Assembly: GCA_017463035.1 (NCBI GenBank)
Contig: JAFTPY010000087.1
Coordinates: 1-8,824, forward strand
Direction of reading: 5' to 3'
Source: Lachnospiraceae bacterium
GTDB taxonomy: Bacteria > Bacillota > Clostridia > Lachnospirales > Lachnospiraceae
Length of the DNA: 8,824 bases
Below the pieces are notes generated by a model that did not search any database, was not told the origin of the DNA, and worked only from the letters and a program-made list of their open reading frames with translations. Positions within the stretch are counted from its first letter, which is position 1; each line of letters starts with the position of its first letter. Below are positions 1 through 6,335 of the stretch, piece by piece. The position numbers and the translations under genes were made by a program.

Positions 1-1262
1 ACCATCAGCAATAACAACAAAATCATGCCGATAAAGTGTACCATTCCTTCCTTTTCCCGGTCCACCGGCTTACCTCTTACGATTTCAATGACACAGAACA
101 ACAGCTTGCCGCCGTCCAATGCCGGAATCGGAAGAAGATTCATTACGCCGAGGTTTGCACTCAACCACACCGCAATATTAAGGAGACTTAAAATCGTAAT
201 TTTAGCCCCTTCTTCCTTTGCCTCTTCGTAAGTATCACCCACAATATCCACGATAGCCACCACACTGCCGACTTCGTTTGACTTTACCTTACCGGTAAAA
301 AGTCTGCCCAAACTTCTTGCGGTGTCCGTAATCTGATACTTTACTTCCGTCAGAGAGTACTTAATCGTTTCCCATGCATTGGTCTCTTCCCGGAACAAAT
401 TATAGGAAAAACCGAGAGAATAGCCGGAAGAAGAAAATTTTGGCGATACCGTTGCAGTCATTGTTTCGCCGTTTCTTAAAAACTCCATAACAACAGGTTC
501 CGCAGTCAGCGGATTCTGTTCGAAATAACTCTTTAACTGTCCGCCGTCTGTAATTTCCGTATCCGCAATCTTCGTAATTACATCTCCTACCGCAAAGCCC
601 GCAGCCTCCATAGGAAAGCCGACCGACACCTCGATTATCTCTGCCGGGCCTGATTCGACTCCGTTATAGGTAAAGCCCAGCATGTATTTGTCATACACTT
701 CCGGCACAAGTGTCAGCTTCACTTTTTCGCCGTTCCGCTTTACGGTAATATTCAGCGGCTCCTCCGTCAGTTCTTTGAAAAAGAAATAACTCTGAACTTC
801 TCTGCCGAAGGTAATACCGGAATGATTGATTTTTGTAATCACGTCGCCTTCCTGCATCCCTGCGACCGCCGCCGGCCCTCCCGGCGTAATTCCGGTTACT
901 CTTGCCGGATCAAAGCCCACAGAACCGATAATAAACAGAGAAAACACAAAGGCCAGGATAAAGTTAAAGCCTGGTCCCGCAAATAATACGGATACACGTT
1001 GCCATACATTTTTCGCATAGAAAGAATGCTCATTGTCCATATTCTGGTCCTGGTCCTCACCGAGCATCATACAGGCTCCGCCAATCGGTAGAAGTCGCAG
1101 GGAAAACTGCGTACCGAAGGCCTTAAAGCCGCACAGACGCGGTCCCATACCGATAGAAAAGTCAAGGACTTCAATCCCGTTGATTCTGGCAAAAATGAAA
1201 TGCCCCAGTTCGTGAATCAACACTAAAATGCCGAAGATTAGAATTGCAATAATAATTTTCAT
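1..1262 (-). CDS. rseP: RIP-type site-2 intramembrane metalloprotease RseP/RasP, 3' end cut off by window edge
   Basis: This is a membrane-embedded zinc protease of the S2P family; relatives clip anti-sigma factors, signal peptide remnants and other single-pass membrane proteins within the bilayer. I translated 420 codons from the ATG at 1262 to the window edge with no stop, so only the extreme C-terminus is missing. The zinc motif HELGH is at residues 17-21 inside the first membrane helix. AGPGFNF at 95-101 starts the second hydrophobic segment. NLLPIPALDG at 375-384 carries the third zinc ligand, Asp383. The last helix begins near 410. Two PDZ-like domains lie between, about 122-188 (GGPAAVAGMQEGD) and 207-275 (GFPMEAAGFAVGD). 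Bacillus subtilis RasP, of about 422 residues, is usually described with one PDZ domain, so the tandem arrangement is noteworthy. The start follows dxr by 20 bp, with GAGG four bases before the ATG, so the two genes are almost certainly co-transcribed. Confidence 0.95.
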   Translation of the reverse strand, partial: MKIIIAILIFGILVLIHELGHFIFARINGIEVLDFSIGMGPRLCGFKAFGTQFSLRLLPIGGACMMLGEDQDQNMDNEHSFYAKNVWQRVSVLFAGPGFNFILAFVFSLFIIGSVGFDPARVTGITPGGPAAVAGMQEGDVITKINHSGITFGREVQSYFFFKELTEEPLNITVKRNGEKVKLTLVPEVYDKYMLGFTYNGVESGPAEIIEVSVGFPMEAAGFAVGDVITKIADTEITDGGQLKSYFEQNPLTAEPVVMEFLRNGETMTATVSPKFSSSGYSLGFSYNLFREETNAWETIKYSLTEVKYQITDTARSLGRLFTGKVKSNEVGSVVAIVDIVGDTYEEAKEEGAKITILSLLNIAVWLSANLGVMNLLPIPALDGGKLLFCVIEIVRGKPVDREKEGMVHFIGMILLLLLM

Positions 1263-1282
1263 AGTTCCTCTTTTCTGCGCCT

Positions 1283-2440
1283 CTAACGCACATGCTCCCT
1301 TATATAGTCATACGTTTCCTTCTCCGTGGAAAGAACCTCTTCCAGGGTAGGATTTGTAATTTTTTTGTGGGCATTCATTGCCTGCTCGATAAGCTCCGTA
1401 ATTGTAAGATAGCCGATTTTACGGTCCAAAAACAGTGCCACCGCCATTTCGTTGGCCGCATTGTACACCGTCGGCAAACTTCCTCCCTCTGCAAATGCAT
1501 CATATGCTAATGCCAATGCCCGGAAGGTATCCGTATCCGGCTTATAAAATTCAATTTTTTGCATTTCAAAAAAATCTAAACGTTTTCCGGACAAGCTCAC
1601 ACGATCCGGATAAGTCATGGCATATTGAATCGGCAGCTTCATATCCGGGGTACCCAACTGTGCCAGCACCGCACCGTCCGTAAACTGAATCATGGAATGA
1701 ATAATGCTTTTCGGCTGCACTACAACCTCAATCTGCTCCGGACGAAGAGAAAAGAGCCATCCGGCCTCCATTACCTCCAAGCCTTTATTTACCAGTGTGG
1801 AAGAATCAATGGTAATCTTCCGTCCCATAGCCCAATTCGGATGCTTTAAAGCTTGTTCTACAGTGATAGAAGTAAGTTCTTCTCTCTTTTTTCCTCGAAA
1901 CGGTCCGCCGGATGCGGTCAATAAAAGCTTCTCTACCGTCTGCTCTCCCGCTCCCTGTAAACACTGGAAAACAGCGGAATGTTCGCTGTCTACCGGCAAA
2001 AGCTTCACGTGATATTGTTCCACCAACGGCATAATAATATGTCCTGCGGTAACCAACGTTTCCTTGTTTGCCAGCGCAATATCCTTTCCTGCCTTAATGG
2101 CGGCAATCGTCGGCTGAATACCGATCATACCCACCACCGCATTTACCGTCATGTCTGCAGAATCTTCCGTGGCACAGGCAATCAAGCCCTCCATCCCATA
2201 TACGACTTCTGTAGAATCAATATTTTTCAAAGAAAGTCTGTGTCGGAGTTCTCTTGCGTCCTCTTCCTTTGTAAGGCACGCAAGCTTCGGCGCAAACTCT
2301 GTCACCTGCTGTTCCAGTAAAGCAATATTACTGCCGGCCGCAAGTGCCGTAATTTCAAACTCTCCCTGCCTTTCCCGTACGATTTCCAACGTCTGGGTAC
2401 CGATAGAGCCGGTAGACCCGAGAACCGCAATTTTCTTCAT
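1283..2440 (-). CDS. dxr: 1-deoxy-D-xylulose 5-phosphate reductoisomerase
   Basis: This cytosolic enzyme converts DXP to 2-C-methyl-D-erythritol 4-phosphate using NADPH, the committed step of the MEP isoprenoid pathway (also called IspC). The 385-residue product is of normal family length. It opens with the NADPH-binding loop GSTGSIG (residues 8-14). LANKETLV is at 123-130. PVDSEHSA at 149-156 supplies metal ligands Asp151 and Glu153, and NKGLEVMEA at 218-226 supplies Glu222. The flexible active-site region HPNWAMGRKITIDSSTLVNK begins at 200. The start is fixed by AGGAGA ending five bases before the ATG. The stop is TAG. The gene sits 71 bp after cdsA and 20 bp before rseP, a common Firmicute order. 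The upstream gap holds a hairpin and a TATAAT box, described separately. Its product pathway supplies the isoprenoid substrate used by UppS two genes upstream. All key residues are intact. Confidence 0.98.
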   Translation of the reverse strand: MKKIAVLGSTGSIGTQTLEIVRERQGEFEITALAAGSNIALLEQQVTEFAPKLACLTKEEDARELRHRLSLKNIDSTEVVYGMEGLIACATEDSADMTVNAVVGMIGIQPTIAAIKAGKDIALANKETLVTAGHIIMPLVEQYHVKLLPVDSEHSAVFQCLQGAGEQTVEKLLLTASGGPFRGKKREELTSITVEQALKHPNWAMGRKITIDSSTLVNKGLEVMEAGWLFSLRPEQIEVVVQPKSIIHSMIQFTDGAVLAQLGTPDMKLPIQYAMTYPDRVSLSGKRLDFFEMQKIEFYKPDTDTFRALALAYDAFAEGGSLPTVYNAANEMAVALFLDRKIGYLTITELIEQAMNAHKKITNPTLEEVLSTEKETYDYIREHVR

Positions 2441-2460
2441 ACAATCTCCTATCTTCCGTT

Positions 2461-2489
2461 CGGGAACGTTCGTAAACGAACAACTCCCG
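2461..2489 (-). promoter_or_regulatory. Nested hairpin in dxr leader, just upstream of its ribosome binding site
   Basis: Read on the minus strand, the arms are CGGGA, three unpaired bases, GTTCG, loop TTTA, CGAAC, two unpaired bases, TCCCG. This gives an inner and an outer five-pair stem. No U-run follows, so it does not look like an intrinsic terminator. It ends about 10 bases before the AGGAGA site of dxr. It could stabilise the dxr-rseP message, mark an RNase cut site between cdsA and dxr, or tune translation. The pairing is directly visible; the role is inference. Confidence 0.5.
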
Positions 2490-2499
2490 TCACTGCTAT

Positions 2500-2505
2500 A
2501 TTATA
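2500..2505 (-). promoter_or_regulatory. Possible -10 box for an internal promoter before dxr
   Basis: A perfect TATAAT lies on the minus strand in the cdsA-dxr gap, and a transcript from it would begin almost at the leader hairpin. At 16-18 bp spacing the -35 position (AAATTT/CAAATT) is poor, and there is no TG extension. The region is AT-rich, so a chance match is quite possible. Confidence 0.25.
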
Positions 2506-2511
2506 AAACAT

Positions 2512-3315
2512 TTATAGTGCAAAAATTTGTACCATGAGGTAAACAAGCGGTGCCGTAAAAATAATACTGTCAAACCGGTCCAAAATACCGCCGTGTCCCG
2601 GAATCAATTTTCCGTAGTCCTTTATCTCATAATTACGCTTCATGGCAGAGGCTGCCAAATCTCCGATTTGGGATACAACAGAGGCAAGCACTCCGATGAT
2701 AACAAACACAAGTACCGACACCTCTACGCCTTCCACAAAACGGTTCAGACATGCCGCATAAATACCGGCAATCAGAGCCGTTCCTGCTACACCGCCGATG
2801 CAACCCTCTACGGACTTTTTCGGACTCAAAACAGGAAATGCCTTATGCTTTCCGAACAGACATCCGATGCAATAAGCACAGGTATCGGAGCCCCAGGTAC
2901 CGATAAATACAAGCCACAACAGAAGCATCCCGTTGTCTTCTACTCTGATACGATACAGGAAAGATAACAACACCGCCGCATACACAAAGCCGGTGAAGGA
3001 CGCAAAAATCTCTTTTGCATTATACTTCGGATACCGCACCACATAAATACCCATCAACACCAAAAGCGCAACTACCGGCATCAAATCCGCCAGTTCCGTT
3101 TTTCCGAAAAATAACAGTACATCCAGTCCCAGACAAAGCAGCCAGTTCACATGAAACAACGCACTCTTCTGCAAGCCCAGCATCCGGTGAAACTCAAATA
3201 CACCCAACAGGGAAATCAGCGTCACCAACGCCCAAAAGACCGGTCCCCCCAGGATACCGGTCGAAATCACAATTGCCAATAATACAATACCGCTTAACAG
3301 TCTCGTAATAAACAT
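2512..3315 (-). CDS. cdsA: Phosphatidate cytidylyltransferase (CDP-diacylglycerol synthase)
   Basis: This multi-pass membrane enzyme makes CDP-diacylglycerol from phosphatidate and CTP, the branch point for bacterial phospholipids. The product is 267 residues, mostly hydrophobic, with roughly eight membrane segments. It ends with the family signature at about 223-250: SAMKR, then KD, then PGHGGILDRFDS, which carries the metal- and substrate-binding acidic residues. I chose the ATG at 3315 (MFITRLL) because GGAGGA precedes it. An in-frame ATG at 3339 would add MLLFDGGT, but its only purine run is one base away, too close to work. The gene follows uppS by 29 bp and precedes dxr by 71 bp. It belongs to an envelope-lipid operon with UppS upstream and Dxr/RseP downstream. 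Confidence 0.96.
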   Translation of the reverse strand: MFITRLLSGIVLLAIVISTGILGGPVFWALVTLISLLGVFEFHRMLGLQKSALFHVNWLLCLGLDVLLFFGKTELADLMPVVALLVLMGIYVVRYPKYNAKEIFASFTGFVYAAVLLSFLYRIRVEDNGMLLLWLVFIGTWGSDTCAYCIGCLFGKHKAFPVLSPKKSVEGCIGGVAGTALIAGIYAACLNRFVEGVEVSVLVFVIIGVLASVVSQIGDLAASAMKRNYEIKDYGKLIPGHGGILDRFDSIIFTAPLVYLMVQIFAL

Positions 3316-3318
3316 GGT

Positions 3319-3324
3319 TCCTCC
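3319..3324 (-). promoter_or_regulatory. Ribosome binding site that decides the cdsA start
   Basis: GGAGGA on the minus strand lies three bases before the ATG at 3315. It supports that start over the in-frame ATG 24 bases upstream, which would place this site inside the coding region. Confidence 0.65.
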
Positions 3325-3344
3325 ATCAAACAGTAACATTCCTC

Positions 3345-4055
3345 TTACTTATTTTCCAAGCCTCCGAATCGTCTGTTTCTGCTTCCGTAATACAAGATTG
3401 CCTCTTCCAAGGCTTTTTTATCAAAATCCGGCCAAAGCACATCCGTAAAATAAAATTCCGAATAAGCCGACTGCCACATTAAAAAGTTGGACAAACGCTG
3501 CTCCCCGCTGGTACGGATAATCAAATCCGGGTCCGGAATCTCCGCTGTATCCAAAGAAGCTCCGATATCCTCCATGGTCATATCCTCCACAGATTTCCCT
3601 TCTTGGGCAAGCTTTGCCGCCGCCTTCTTTACGGCACGCAGAACCTCGTCCCTTCCGCCGTAATTTAATGCTATCTGAAATTGAAGGCCGGTATTTACAG
3701 AAGATACCTCCTCCAACTGTTTAATCGATGTAATCATATCCTCCGGCAATACCGAAATATCGCCGATAATCCGAACACGCATGTTATTGTCGGCACACTG
3801 TTTAATCGCATCCTTTAAATAACTGCGCAAAATCTTCATCAAAGCGTCGATTTCTTCCTGGGGTCTTGACCAGTTTTCCGTAGAAAACGCATACACCGTC
3901 AGGTACTTTACTCCGAACTTCCACGCCTCTTCACAAATCTTTCGGACGGTTTTACTGCCCTGGGAATGGCCTACATTACGCGGCATTCCCCGCTTTTTTG
4001 CCCATCTCCCGTTGCCGTCCATAATAATCGCAATATGCTGCGGAACCTTTTCCAT
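3345..4055 (-). CDS. uppS: Undecaprenyl diphosphate synthase (cis-prenyltransferase, UPP synthase)
   Basis: This enzyme adds isopentenyl units in cis to farnesyl diphosphate to give undecaprenyl diphosphate, the lipid carrier for peptidoglycan and other wall polymers. It is a soluble or membrane-associated dimer. The 236 residues match the family length. HIAIIMDGNGRWA at 7-19 holds the catalytic Asp13. GHSQG follows at 29-33. AFSTENWSRP is the central motif. RTSGEQRLSNFLMWQ at 181-195 binds the diphosphate of the homoallylic substrate. RRFGG at 228-232 is the usual C-terminal signature. The start has GGAGG eight bases upstream. It is separated from frr by 179 bp holding a strong terminator-like hairpin, so it may open a new transcription unit with cdsA, dxr and rseP. 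However, I found no convincing sigma-A promoter in the remaining leader. Confidence 0.97.
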   Translation of the reverse strand: MEKVPQHIAIIMDGNGRWAKKRGMPRNVGHSQGSKTVRKICEEAWKFGVKYLTVYAFSTENWSRPQEEIDALMKILRSYLKDAIKQCADNNMRVRIIGDISVLPEDMITSIKQLEEVSSVNTGLQFQIALNYGGRDEVLRAVKKAAAKLAQEGKSVEDMTMEDIGASLDTAEIPDPDLIIRTSGEQRLSNFLMWQSAYSEFYFTDVLWPDFDKKALEEAILYYGSRNRRFGGLENK

Positions 4056-4136
4056 ACTATGCTCCTCCGGACTCCTTTTTATATGTTATGCGCTATAACC
4101 GCACTTCAGAAATCCCCTGCCACAAATAATAAGCTG

Positions 4137-4188
4137 AAAAAGAGGGAGCCTACGGTTCTCATCCCTGAGACTTAACCGGGACCCCCTC
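4137..4188 (-). terminator. Nested-stem intrinsic terminator after frr (possibly bidirectional)
   Basis: On the minus strand a nine-pair outer arm (GAGGGGGTC with GGCTCCCTC, two G-U wobbles) encloses a five-pair arm (CGGTT with AACCG). That arm in turn encloses a small CTCA/TGAG hairpin with a GGGA loop. UUUUU (4141-4137) follows directly. This fits rho-independent termination of the bactofilin-pyrH-frr message. On the plus strand the hairpin is followed by a T-rich stretch (4191-4202), so it may act both ways. It could also be an attenuator for uppS. The pairing and U-run are visible; activity is inferred. Confidence 0.75.
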
Positions 4189-4206
4189 AGTCCGTTTTCT
4201 TTACCT

Positions 4207-4225
4207 GTGTCTCTATATCAGACAC
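4207..4225 (-). other. Small hairpin just downstream of the frr stop
   Basis: GTGTCT and AGACAC form a perfect six-pair stem around a seven-base loop, 10 bases after the frr stop codon and before the main terminator. It has no U-run of its own. It may protect the 3' end of the message or be chance. Confidence 0.3.
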
Positions 4226-4234
4226 CTGTCTTAC

Positions 4235-4789
4235 TTATACAGTAAGAATCTCTGCAGACTTGTTATCGGTCATCTTGTCAACTTCCGCAACAAACTTATC
4301 GGTCATCTTCTGGATTTCATCCTCGATGTTCTTCTGCTCGTCCTCGGAAATCTCGTTTGCCTTTGCAGCTTTCTTAATCGCATCGTTGGCATCACGACGT
4401 ACGTTACGGATGGCAACCTTTGCGTTCTCCGCCTGCTTCTTTACGTCCTTAACAAGCTCCTTACGTCTGTCCTCGGTAAGCTCCGGGAATACGAGACGGA
4501 TAATCTTTCCGTCGTTGCTCGGGGTAAGACCTAAATCGGAAGCGAGAATTGCCTTCTCGATTTCCTTAATCATCTTTGCTTCCCACGGCTGAATCTGAAT
4601 GATTCTTGCTTCCGGTACGGAAACGTTAGCCACTGCCTGGATTGCGGACGGAGTGCCGTAATAATCCACTCTTAACTTGTCAAGAACGTGCGGGTTGGCA
4701 CGACCGGCGCGGATGGTGGTAAACGCTTCAGCAAGAGCGTCTACAGACTTCTGCATTTTTGCTTCAAACGGTACTACTCTTTCATTCAT
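4235..4789 (-). CDS. frr: Ribosome recycling factor
   Basis: RRF works with EF-G to split the post-termination ribosome complex in the cytosol. The product has 184 residues, the standard length. It has the helical domain I ends (N-terminal VPFEAKMQKSVDALAEAF and a long charged C-terminal helix from about residue 105) and the conserved RAGRANPHVLD at 27-37. The small domain II follows, with YYGTPSAIQAVANVSVPEAR. The late motif RKELVKDVKKQAENAKVAIR is typical of the family. GAGGAG lies nine bases before the ATG. It follows pyrH by 63 bp, and pyrH-frr is a near-universal pair in bacteria. The nested terminator lies about 46 bp beyond its stop. Nothing about the gene is unusual. Confidence 0.98.
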   Translation of the reverse strand: MNERVVPFEAKMQKSVDALAEAFTTIRAGRANPHVLDKLRVDYYGTPSAIQAVANVSVPEARIIQIQPWEAKMIKEIEKAILASDLGLTPSNDGKIIRLVFPELTEDRRKELVKDVKKQAENAKVAIRNVRRDANDAIKKAAKANEISEDEQKNIEDEIQKMTDKFVAEVDKMTDNKSAEILTV

Positions 4790-4852
4790 TGTTGTTCTCT
4801 CCTCTTGTTGCTTTATGATGTAACAGGCCTTGCCGGCCTCTCCATTCGATAC

Positions 4853-5554
4853 TTACGGGGTAACGGTGGTGCCGATCGGCTGGCCGTTAGCTGCCTTTAC
4901 GATACCGTTCTCCTCGTCTAACGAAAAGATAAATAACGGAACCTTATGCTCCATACACATAACCGTAGCGGTCATGTCAAGAATCTTTAACTTTCTCTCC
5001 AGCACCTCTTCAAAAGAAATGGTGTCGAAACGCTTTGCGTTCGGATTTTCCTTCGGGTCACTGTCGTATACTCCGTCTACCGCACGAGCCATCAGAATCA
5101 CGTCGGTGTCCAGTTCGATAGCACGAAGGGAAGTTGCCGTATCGGTAGAGAATAACGGATGTCCCGTACCTCCCGCAAGGAACACAACCTTCCCTGCCTT
5201 CAAATCATTGACTGCCTTATCCTTCGTGAACAACTCGGTAAAACTGCCGCATGCAAACGGAGTATATACCGCCGTGTCCATTCCGCAGAAGCGGAAAATC
5301 TCGGACACATAAATACAATTCATTACCGTAGCCAGACAACCGATGTGGTCCGCCTTAATCCGGTCAATGGTCTCGGAGCTTCTGCCGCGCCAGAAATTAC
5401 CGCCGCCGATAACTACCGCAACCTCAATGCCTGCATCCACAAGCTGTTTTACCTGCTTACCTACCGCAACACAGGTATCCTCGTCAAATCCCGTTTTTTT
5501 ATCTCCGGCAAGTGCCTCACCGGAGAGCTTTAATAATACTCTCTTATAAGCCAT
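4853..5554 (-). CDS. pyrH: UMP kinase (uridylate kinase)
   Basis: This cytosolic hexameric enzyme of the amino-acid kinase fold phosphorylates UMP to UDP, feeding all pyrimidine nucleotides. The 233 residues match the family. KLSGEAL at 9-15 is the phosphate/ATP-binding start. GGGNFWRG at 50-57 and DRIKADHIGCLATVMN around 64-79 are family blocks. GGTGHPLFSTDTA at 128-140 binds UMP, and VDGVYDSDPKENPNAK at 159-174 is the nucleotide-binding signature. A GAGGG site lies four bases before the ATG. The gene starts 14 bp after the bactofilin stop, so the two are probably co-transcribed. In many bacteria tsf (EF-Ts) stands immediately before pyrH; here it is absent and the bactofilin takes that place. 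Confidence 0.98.
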   Translation of the reverse strand: MAYKRVLLKLSGEALAGDKKTGFDEDTCVAVGKQVKQLVDAGIEVAVVIGGGNFWRGRSSETIDRIKADHIGCLATVMNCIYVSEIFRFCGMDTAVYTPFACGSFTELFTKDKAVNDLKAGKVVFLAGGTGHPLFSTDTATSLRAIELDTDVILMARAVDGVYDSDPKENPNAKRFDTISFEEVLERKLKILDMTATVMCMEHKVPLFIFSLDEENGIVKAANGQPIGTTVTP

Positions 5555-5568
5555 AATTCCCTCGTATC

Positions 5569-6258
5569 CTATTCAAAAATATTGTCAATTTCAACCGATG
5601 CATAAGCAAGGGAACAGAAGCCCTCCAATACCGCACCGTTGTTCATCTGTACAGACTTCGCCTTTACGTTACCCTTAATGATGGCGGTAGAATCGATTAC
5701 CACCGGTCCCTTAATATCGATTTCACCCTTTACCGCACCTGCGATAACACCGGAGGAAGCCACGATATCACCGATAATTACGGTACCGAGACCGATCTTT
5801 ACGCAACCCTCACTGGTAATGTTACCCTCTAAGCGGTCGGTGTTTACAAATACCTCCGCAGCCATGGCATTACCGGTTACCTTACCGGAAATGGTCAGCT
5901 TTCCGAGACACTCGATGTCACCGTTAATGGTTCCCATAACATCCAAAGAGCAATCGGAAATGATGCTACCGTTAATGGTGGTACCCTTGGTAATTACCGT
6001 AACGCCCTCGATATCCGCATGACGCTCCGCCGGTGCTGCCGCAGTCTCTGCCGGGGCCTCGGCAACAGGCTCTTCTGCCGGTTCTTCTTCGGTCGCCTCA
6101 TCCTCTTCCGGTGCCACCAGAGAATCATCTTCCATCAAGCTGTCCAAAAGCTCTAAATCCACATCGTCCTGCTCCTCTTCGGAAACAACGGTGAATAAAT
6201 CATCTTTGGTTTCTTCATTCTGTACCGCATCCTCTTTTACATCTTTAAAAATACTCAT
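5569..6258 (-). CDS. Bactofilin family polymer-forming protein with acidic N-terminal extension
   Basis: Bactofilins are small right-handed beta-helix proteins that polymerise without nucleotide and act as cytoplasmic scaffolds, often at the membrane, for wall synthesis or cell shape. From the ATG at 6258 the product is 229 residues. Residues about 85-215 form the beta-helix, with repeated short hydrophobic-glycine rungs such as INGDIECLGKLTISGKVTGN and VIAGAVKGEIDIKGPVVI. The first 67 residues hold 28 Asp/Glu and end in a Pro/Ala/Glu-rich linker (55-80), far longer and more acidic than a typical bactofilin tail. There is no signal peptide or membrane helix. The start is set by AAGGAG five bases upstream; an in-frame ATG at 6279 lacks a usable site. 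It lies 14 bp before pyrH and 77 bp after the oxidoreductase gene. The family call is firm; its partner and role in this organism are unknown. Confidence 0.9.
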   Translation of the reverse strand: MSIFKDVKEDAVQNEETKDDLFTVVSEEEQDDVDLELLDSLMEDDSLVAPEEDEATEEEPAEEPVAEAPAETAAAPAERHADIEGVTVITKGTTINGSIISDCSLDVMGTINGDIECLGKLTISGKVTGNAMAAEVFVNTDRLEGNITSEGCVKIGLGTVIIGDIVASSGVIAGAVKGEIDIKGPVVIDSTAIIKGNVKAKSVQMNNGAVLEGFCSLAYASVEIDNIFE

Positions 6259-6263
6259 GGAAA

Positions 6264-6269
6264 CTCCTT
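6264..6269 (-). promoter_or_regulatory. Ribosome binding site that decides the bactofilin start
   Basis: AAGGAG on the minus strand ends five bases before the ATG at 6258. It lies inside the reading frame of the alternative ATG at 6279, whose own AAAGGG is only two bases away. The shorter protein is therefore preferred. Confidence 0.7.
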
Positions 6270-6335
6270 TCTTTTGCATAACCCTTTATAGTGACTTAAA
6301 TTTCTTCTCGTTGTTCTTTCTGAAAATAATACTGT

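Noticed and set aside
2151..2537. Plus-strand open frame of 128 codons opposite dxr
   Set aside because: It lies wholly antisense to dxr and its leader, has a serine/cysteine-rich composition expected of a mirror frame, no family motif and no good ribosome binding site.
3316..3339. Longer start for cdsA (adds eight residues)
   Set aside because: GGAGGA lies within the extension, and the upstream ATG has its purine run only one base away, too close to function.
4056..4136. Promoter for uppS in the leader after the terminator
   Set aside because: TATAAA and TAACAT boxes are present but none is paired with a usable -35 at correct spacing. I could not support a call, although a promoter is expected here if termination is efficient.
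4801..4852. Short GGCC/GGCC inverted repeat between pyrH and frr
   Set aside because: It is a four-pair arm around five bases with no U-run, too weak to be a terminator or a convincing regulatory structure.
4830..5312. Plus-strand open frame of 160 codons opposite pyrH
   Set aside because: It is fully antisense to a well-supported gene and its composition is that of a shadow frame.
5639..6022. Plus-strand open frame of 127 codons opposite the bactofilin
   Set aside because: The repeated Pro/Ile/Thr pattern is the mirror of the beta-helix repeats on the other strand. No ribosome binding site or recognisable motif supports it.
6259..6279. Longer start for the bactofilin (adds seven residues)
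   Set aside because: The AAGGAG site lies inside this extension, and the upstream ATG has only AAAGGG two bases away.
6285..6290. TATAAA box before the bactofilin as a promoter
   Set aside because: At 16-18 bp spacing the -35 hexamers (AACGAG, CAACGA, ACAACG) do not resemble TTGACA and there is no extended -10. An AT-rich gap gives such boxes by chance.
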